Assembly (NCBI GenBank): GCA_965249175.1 | Contig: OZ252227.1 | Span: 5,642,001-5,706,000 of the forward strand | Source of the DNA: CAZYFH01 sp965249175 | GTDB taxonomy: Bacteria > Acidobacteriota > Vicinamibacteria > Vicinamibacterales > UBA8438 | Length of the DNA: 64,000 nucleotides | Reading direction: 5' to 3' | Part shown: positions 59,639-64,000 of the stretch, piece after piece | How positions within the stretch are numbered: the stretch's first letter is position 1 | Layout of the letters: every line of letters starts with the position of its first letter | The notes under the pieces: generated by a model | What the model saw: the letters and a program-made list of their open reading frames with translations, nothing else | Told to the model about the DNA's origin: nothing | Database searches by the model: none | Made by a program: the position numbers and the translations under genes

Positions 59639-59910
59639 GCGGACGGCAGGCGTGCCCTGCCGAGTGAGGGCAGAGGCGCGGCCGCGGTTTGGCGTAATCC
59701 TCGGCGACGTTACGAGGCGGCTTAGGCCGACCCTCGAGCCTAGACAGAGGACGGCGCCGGACGGATGTCAGTAAGGTGGTAACCAACCCACGGATATCAG
59801 CAGGATCAACCGTCGCGATTACTGGCCTCGCCTCTTCCCTGACCCAGTCCCTCTGCGGCGGCACCGGGCCGCCTGGGGAGACGTGTCTCTAACGTTGACA
59901 AATGAAGTCA
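59639..59910 (+). other. Right end of the IS110 element; candidate bridge-RNA region
   Basis: About 270 nt with no protein frame I can support, between the transposase stop and attC site 4. Several GC-rich complementary stretches are visible (for example near 59641-59700). In IS1111-type elements the structured guide RNA is made from this end; that assignment is inference and no fold was computed. Confidence 0.35.
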
Positions 59911-59991
59911 TATCAACGTCACGAATCAGCTGTGGGCGCGACGCTCCGGGTCACGCGCGTCGCGACCGTCAGCTGCATTCGATTGTTAGGC
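59911..59991 (-). other. attC recombination site 4
   Basis: The minus strand runs GCCTAAC-aatcg-aatgcagctgacggtcgcgacgc ... gcgtcgcgcccacagctgatt-cgtgac-GTTGATA. The first box is perfect, the spacers are 5 and 6 nt, and the stem is long with an extra G in the 5' arm (aatGcagctg against cagctgatt). The last box deviates at two positions. The SIR2 stop codon TAA is part of GCCTAAC. Confidence 0.82.
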
Positions 59992-60960
59992 TGCGTCTTG
60001 ACTCCGACCACCAAGGACCTCATCTAGATCGGCAATTCCATCCGGAAGTCCTCCGTGCGAGACTACAGTACAGCCTTCAAGCAACGATCGGAATCGCCCT
60101 GCGACGCCCGGATCAGGGTCGAACACGTGTACGACGACGTCGTCAGGCGCCGATTCCTGCAAGAGACCGCGGACAAGTCCATCGTACGCTGGAAGGCTGT
60201 AGCCGACAATCAGCCATGTGTGCGAGGAGAGAAGAGCTCTCCTGGCATTCGCCCACACCGGCTCAAGATACGCGGGTAAACTCTTCGCAACCACCGGCGC
60301 CACGACCGCTGCGTCGCCCCGGATCGCAGGACGGCAATCGTGGTAACGAACTAGCTCGTCATTACGGTGTGACCAAGAGATGGACCCATGAAGCTTGTAG
60401 ATCGGTACCGTGCCCACAACGGATATTTTCTGGATGTGTGAGTACGAAGGATAACCGCCCCCCGCCAGCGGCTCGGGTCCCCAACCGTAGTTGAAACCTG
60501 GGCGCGGAACCCGAGGCCGCGGCATGTGACGGATGCCCCTTTCCGGCAAGATGTCGTAATTGGTCGTGAGAACGCTGACGGTCTGAGTTTTCTTGAAAAC
60601 CGCAGTCCAGAACTCTTCATGCGTGGGGACACCTGTTGTACGGTTGAGGTTGTGTCGCGTAATGGTCGGCTTCGAGCCCACCAACTCGACCCGGCCCACG
60701 CGCAGCGCTATCACGAGAGCGACGTACCATTGTGCGTCCGACCACGCCCCTCCGGACGTCTCCTGGAGTTCCGCCAAGTACTCTTCAGGAGAGCCGCTGT
60801 GCTCGCGCCGCCAATGCCTCCACCGGTGCAGCACTCTGTCGACCAGACGTTGACGTGTGACCCGGTCGACGTCCGGCTCCGCATCGAATAGCTGGGACGC
60901 CAACGGCACATTCGCCGGTGCGGAAAAACCCGCGCCCAGGAAAATCGCCGTCATCTCCAT
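59986..60960 (-). CDS. SIR2-like NADase-type protein, integron cassette gene
   Basis: The 324-residue SIR2-family protein shows intact key motifs: nucleotide loop AIFLGAGFSAP (GAGFS, 9-13), VLTTNYDIL (132-136), YKLHGSISW with the catalytic His (191) and LIVGYSLPAYD (about 253). Bacterial SIR2 proteins of this type deplete NAD+ during phage infection in several defence systems; standalone function is not proven. It is a cassette gene: it starts 4 nt after a GTTAGGC box (60964-60970) and its TAA stop lies in attC site 4. The start ATG 60960 or 60954 (ATGGAGATG) is uncertain; upstream codons to 61098 cross the presumed cassette boundary. Confidence 0.85.
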   Translation of the reverse strand: MEMTAIFLGAGFSAPANVPLASQLFDAEPDVDRVTRQRLVDRVLHRWRHWRREHSGSPEEYLAELQETSGGAWSDAQWYVALVIALRVGRVELVGSKPTITRHNLNRTTGVPTHEEFWTAVFKKTQTVSVLTTNYDILPERGIRHMPRPRVPRPGFNYGWGPEPLAGGGYPSYSHIQKISVVGTVPIYKLHGSISWSHRNDELVRYHDCRPAIRGDAAVVAPVVAKSLPAYLEPVWANARRALLSSHTWLIVGYSLPAYDGLVRGLLQESAPDDVVVHVFDPDPGVAGRFRSLLEGCTVVSHGGLPDGIADLDEVLGGRSQDAA

Positions 60961-61423
60961 CTGCTGCCTAACGTCGTATGACTCGCCTGCGGTAGTTCGC
61001 GGATCTGGGGGCGAAACATCCCCCGCCGGTGACGTGTGTAACCAGCCGCGTTCGCATTCTGGCTGGGCGACTAGTTTTCGATCAACTGCTGTCGCCACAG
61101 AGGCTTACTGGATTCGGACTGTCCGTCATGCGTGAATTGGCGCACGCGCGACATACAGGTGATTCCAAGGATATCTCGCGTGCGCCATTCGCTTGGATGG
61201 GTGTCAACCCACAGTCCCTGTTGGCGATGGCGAGACAAGCAACGGCGTTGCCTACCAGTGGCGCGGACTCGACAAGCCAATGCTGCTCCACGACTTACGA
61301 TGCGATCGTGGAGGTAGCAGGCAGATCGCCCGACATGAGTCCGGTCGCGTCGAGACCGAGACACCGAAAAGGGCCGGCACTCGGTCCAGAGCACCGGCCC
61401 TTCAGGATTCCGCCGCTAGCAGT
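60961..61423. other. Intergenic region upstream of the SIR2 cassette
   Basis: It contains GTTAGGC (minus strand, 60970-60964), the expected core box of an attI or attC, but I could not find the matching palindromic arm, so the site is truncated or attI-like. A terminator hairpin lies at 61369-61402. No gene is supported. Confidence 0.5.
61369..61402 (-). terminator. Rho-independent-type terminator after the DUF1552 gene
   Basis: A perfect 9-bp stem aagggccgg / ccggccctt with a 16-nt loop, followed on the minus strand by a short T run (TTTTCGG). It starts 21 nt after the stop of the DUF1552 gene. Confidence 0.75.
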
Positions 61424-62758
61424 CTAGACGCCCGAGAGCGGCTCCAGCGGCAACCGGCCGGTGCTGTGACCGAGGGTCTCGACCGGCACCCCGACCTTGT
61501 CGAGTAGCGACAGGTGCAGGTTCGCCAGTGGCGTGTCCGACGGGTACGTGATGTGATGCCCGCCCGTGCCGGCGCCGCCACCCGCGAGCAGGATCGGCAG
61601 GTTCTCCGAGGCGTGGGCATTGCTGTCGGCCATCCCCGCGCCGTAGATGAGCATCGCGTGGTCGAGCAACGACCCGTCGCCGTCGGGCGTCGCGCGTAGC
61701 CGTTCGAGGAATCCCGCGAAGAGCGACACGTGGAACTGGTTGATCTTCGTCAGCTTGACGAGCTTCTCGGGGTCCTTCTGGTGGTGCGAGATCGGATGGT
61801 GCGCGTCGGGCACGCCGATCTCCGCGTAGGTCCGCCCGGTGATCTCGCGTCCCAGCATGAAGGTGAAAACGCGCGTGAGGTCCGTTTCGAAGGCCAGCGC
61901 CTGAAGGTCGAACAGGAGCTTCGCATGCTCGCCGACGTTGCCGGGAATCCCGGCGGGCTGGTCCACGACCGGCAGCTCGCGGTCGCTCTGCGCCTCGGCC
62001 AGCTGGATGCGGCGCTCGACGTCTCGGACGGCGTCCAGATACTGGCTCAGCTTCGCGCGATCGCCCGTGCCAAGCTGCCGTGACAGGTCGTCGGCCCGCT
62101 GGGTGACCGAGTCGAGCAGGCTCGCATCCTTGGCCAGACGGGCCTTGCGGACCGCCGGGTCGGTGCTCCCGCTGTCGCCAAAGAGCCGCTCGAACACGGC
62201 GCGCGGGTTGTTCTCCATGGGCAGCGGTGTTGTCTCGTCCGCCCAGGCGATGGTGTTCGTATACGCGCAGCTGAACCCGTCGTCGCAGGAACCAGCAAAG
62301 TCGCGGCCGTCGAGCGCCAGCTCGAGTGATGCGAGCTGAGTCTCACGCCCCAGCACCCGTCCGGCAATCTGATCCATCGATACGCCGGCCTGTAGGTCCG
62401 ACCCGTCGTCGGGCTTCGACGGCACGCCGGTAAGGAACCGCGTCGAGGAGCGTGCATGCGGGCCTTCGCTCTCGACCCCGTGCATCCCGGACAGGACCTG
62501 CACGTGACGGCGAAACGGCTCGAGCGGCGACAGAATGGCCGGGAAGTCGAATCCGCTCCCGTTCGTCGTCGGGGTCCAGTCGGGCATCATCATGCCGTTC
62601 GGCACGTAGACGACTCCGATGCGTCGCACGGGCGCCGCCGCGGTCGTCCGCAGGGCCGCGAACGCCGGCACCATCCCGTCCAGCAAGGGGAGCGCCACGG
62701 ACGCGCCGATCCCGCGGAGCACGGTACGCCGTGAGAGTGCCTTCTTCGTGATGATCAT
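61424..62758 (-). CDS. DUF1552 Tat-exported protein
   Basis: The 444-residue DUF1552 protein has a Tat signal (LSRRTVLRGIGASVALPLL). Conserved blocks are VVYVPNGMMMPDWTP, LQVLSGMHGVESEGPHARSS-like sequence near residue 90, and LIYGAGMADSNAHASENLPI near the C-terminus (alkaline-phosphatase-like region). The function is not established; this family nearly always accompanies DUF1592/DUF1588/DUF1585 cytochrome-like proteins in Planctomycetes and Acidobacteria. Its start overlaps the stop of that partner by 4 nt. A terminator follows. Confidence 0.92.
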   Translation of the reverse strand: MIITKKALSRRTVLRGIGASVALPLLDGMVPAFAALRTTAAAPVRRIGVVYVPNGMMMPDWTPTTNGSGFDFPAILSPLEPFRRHVQVLSGMHGVESEGPHARSSTRFLTGVPSKPDDGSDLQAGVSMDQIAGRVLGRETQLASLELALDGRDFAGSCDDGFSCAYTNTIAWADETTPLPMENNPRAVFERLFGDSGSTDPAVRKARLAKDASLLDSVTQRADDLSRQLGTGDRAKLSQYLDAVRDVERRIQLAEAQSDRELPVVDQPAGIPGNVGEHAKLLFDLQALAFETDLTRVFTFMLGREITGRTYAEIGVPDAHHPISHHQKDPEKLVKLTKINQFHVSLFAGFLERLRATPDGDGSLLDHAMLIYGAGMADSNAHASENLPILLAGGGAGTGGHHITYPSDTPLANLHLSLLDKVGVPVETLGHSTGRLPLEPLSGV

Positions 62759-64000
62759 GACTCTGACCTCCGCATGCGGAACGGTGTGCTTTGCACGATA
62801 CCCACAATGATAGACGACCAGCGGTAGTCATTCGAAGCGGCCGTCCGTGTGATGGCTCGAACCGTCGGTCGATCGTAGAATTCCGGACCCCGGCCGAGGG
62901 CGTACGCCAGGAGCTTCTCGGTCAACGTGCCGACGAACTGGTCGCGACGCTCCACCAGCAGCGACCGCAGACCAAGCGGGCCGTGAAACGCCGTGCCGTC
63001 GGGTAGGTTGCCTGACGCGTCGATCGGCAGATCGGCCTCGCCCGTCGTCCGCCACTTACCGACCGCGTCGTAGTTTTCGAGCGCCAGCCCGAGCGGGTCC
63101 ATCGGGGCGTGGCAAACGGAGCACGCCGGGCTCTCGCGATGCCGCGCCAGGCGATCCCGCACGGTGGCCGCCCGGCCGTCCTCGCCGCGGTCCGGAAGGT
63201 CAGGGATATCGGCGGGCGGCGGCGGCGGCGGCGTCCCCAGGATGTTCGTCAGCACCCACTTGCCACGTAACACCGGCGACGTGCGATTCGGGTAGGACGT
63301 CACCGTGAGCAGGCTGCCGTGCCCGAAGATCCCGCCGCGACGCTCCGCCATGGCGTCTCCGAGTGGTACGCGGCGGAAGTGGCTGCCGTAGACATTCGGG
63401 ATGCCGTAGTGCTGTGCGAGCCGCTCGTTGACGAACGTGTAATCGGCGCCCAGAAGGTCGAGCGCGCTCCGATCGTCTCGAATGAGGCTCTCGACGAAGA
63501 GCTCGGTTTCCTCGCGAAACGCGTGCCGGAGGTTTTCGTCGAACTCCGGAAACTCGTTCGCGTCGGGCACGGTACCGCGCAGATCGCGGAGGCGCAGCCA
63601 CTGCCCCGCGAAGTTTCGGACCAGCGCCGTCGACCGCGGGTCGGCGAGCATGCGGCGCGTCTGCTGCGCGAGGATAGCGGGATCGTCGAGCCCGCCCCGC
63701 TCGGCGAGGTCGAGCAGCTCGTCGTCGGGCCCACTCGACCAGAGGAAGTACGAGAGCCGCGACGCCAGCTCGTGATCGCTCACCGCGTAGGCCGTGGCCG
63801 GGGCCATGTCGACCGGGTCGCGCTCGACCCTGAACAGAAAATCGGGTGAGATGAGCAGCCGTTCGAGCGCAAGCTGGATGCCCGAATCGAAGCTGCCGTC
63901 ACTGCGACCCAGGCGGTAGAACTCCATGAGCGTGGCGAGATCGGACGCGGCGACCGGTCGCCGATAGGCGCGCCGCGCCAGCGACGACATGATCTCGCGT
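62755..64000 (-). CDS. DUF1592/DUF1588/DUF1585 protein (5' end beyond window)
   Basis: The C-terminal 414 or more residues of a large secreted protein. DUF1592 is at FLFRVERDPVDM and LASRLSYFLWSSGPDDELL, DUF1588 at RRGGIFGHGSLLTVTSYPNRTSP, with a haem-like CSVCHAPMDPLGLALENYD, and DUF1585 at FVGTLTEKLLAYALGRGPEFYD. The frame continues off the right edge (reading minus), so the start is not in the window. Complete members also have N-terminal cytochrome c and DUF1587 domains. It is coupled to DUF1552 by a 4-nt overlap. Confidence 0.93.
   Translation of the reverse strand, partial: REIMSSLARRAYRRPVAASDLATLMEFYRLGRSDGSFDSGIQLALERLLISPDFLFRVERDPVDMAPATAYAVSDHELASRLSYFLWSSGPDDELLDLAERGGLDDPAILAQQTRRMLADPRSTALVRNFAGQWLRLRDLRGTVPDANEFPEFDENLRHAFREETELFVESLIRDDRSALDLLGADYTFVNERLAQHYGIPNVYGSHFRRVPLGDAMAERRGGIFGHGSLLTVTSYPNRTSPVLRGKWVLTNILGTPPPPPPADIPDLPDRGEDGRAATVRDRLARHRESPACSVCHAPMDPLGLALENYDAVGKWRTTGEADLPIDASGNLPDGTAFHGPLGLRSLLVERRDQFVGTLTEKLLAYALGRGPEFYDRPTVRAITRTAASNDYRWSSIIVGIVQSTPFRMRRSES

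Larger units (their letters stand above)
58473..59910 (+). mobile_element. IS110-family insertion sequence at a cassette boundary (ends approximate)
   Basis: A short left non-coding stretch (about 50 nt), an IS110-type transposase gene, then about 270 nt of non-coding right end. Short left and long right ends fit the IS1111 subgroup, in which the guide (bridge) RNA lies in the right end. A 9-bp inverted match tatgacttc / gaagtcata (58407-58415 and 59904-59912) lies near the presumed ends. IS1111-attC elements are known to insert in attC sites, which fits this position between attC sites 3 and 4. Confidence 0.65.
56507..60970 (-). mobile_element. Integron cassette array without integrase (CALIN-like)
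   Basis: Four attC-like sites (56871-56941, 57730-57801, 58423-58472, 59911-59991), all in minus orientation, plus a solo GTTAGGC box at 60964-60970, divide this stretch into cassettes of about 690-1490 nt. The cassettes carry a SIR2 gene, an IS110 element, a hypothetical gene, a toxin-antitoxin pair and a broken membrane gene. I see no intI-like tyrosine recombinase in the window. Confidence 0.7.

Noticed and set aside
60964..61100. A fifth complete attC site upstream of the SIR2 gene
   Set aside because: Only the GTTAGGC core is clear; no palindromic arm or RYYYAAC partner was found, so it is left as a possible truncated or attI-like site.
1..64000. tRNA, rRNA or riboswitch genes
   Set aside because: I scanned by eye for tRNA ends and conserved rRNA blocks and saw none; a covariance-model search was not possible here.

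Overview
This is a GC-rich, gene-dense bacterial window with no rRNA, tRNA or CRISPR array that I could see. The gene content suggests an Acidobacteriota genome, possibly Vicinamibacteria-like: an ADOP-type MacB/FtsX permease, a DUF1552 + DUF1592/1588/1585 pair, many Tat- or lipobox-exported enzymes, PadR regulators, a BACON-domain protease, PQQ dehydrogenase and Cox-type molybdenum hydroxylase. The taxon is inference from gene families, not a marker-gene placement.

Positions 1-38957 are mostly ordinary catabolic and envelope genes. They hold an aminotransferase / E2 / E1 operon (minus), a phosphotriesterase-like lipoprotein, three tandem beta-lactamase-fold serine hydrolases, a fused 2Fe-2S/molybdopterin hydroxylase with its FAD subunit, an RRM protein, a metzincin/BACON protein broken by frameshifts, a GMC dehydrogenase with its small subunit, a cytochrome c/copper-monooxygenase-like protein, Hsp20, an ADOP permease with an M1 aminopeptidase, an HpcH/HpaI-like protein, an MBL hydrolase, an HtrA protease, a frameshifted FAD monooxygenase, a GNAT + enolase-superfamily (MenC/NSAR) pair, and a sulfite-oxidase-like / FAH / PQQ-dehydrogenase operon. 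A 176-bp inverted-repeat (MITE-like) element lies at 34904-35079, with a related half copy near 21114-21203.

Positions 39398-45569 hold the most interesting locus: two adjacent same-strand genes encoding a TIR + SIR2-like protein and a patatin + six-TM + C-terminal SLOG protein. The architecture looks like a rearranged Thoeris pathway (TIR nucleotide signal, SLOG sensor) wired to a membrane phospholipase effector like that of CBASS CapV. I regard it as a candidate undescribed abortive-infection system. Next come a PadR regulator with two perfect inverted-repeat operators and its membrane-protein partner, a methyltransferase and a class V PLP enzyme. A five-gene minus-strand cluster follows (small hydrophobic protein, SpoIIM/DUF95 protein, ABC ATPase, ABC-2 permease, Yip1-like protein) that resembles peptide-export or circular-bacteriocin loci in layout. 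A large M14 carboxypeptidase closes this part.

Positions 56507-60970 look like an integron cassette array without an integrase (CALIN). Four attC-like sites all read on the minus strand, two or three of them with canonical 5-bp and 6-bp spacers. The cassettes carry an intact SIR2-like NADase-type gene whose stop codon lies inside its attC, an IS110-family element sitting at a cassette boundary, a hypothetical gene, a reversed Phd/PIN toxin-antitoxin module with a perfect operator, and a broken membrane-protein gene. The window ends in a DUF1552 / DUF1592-1588-1585 pair that runs off the right edge.

Five genes carry apparent single-base frameshifts (the metalloprotease carries two, so six events in all). 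Several keep all their catalytic residues, so sequencing or assembly error is as likely as decay.
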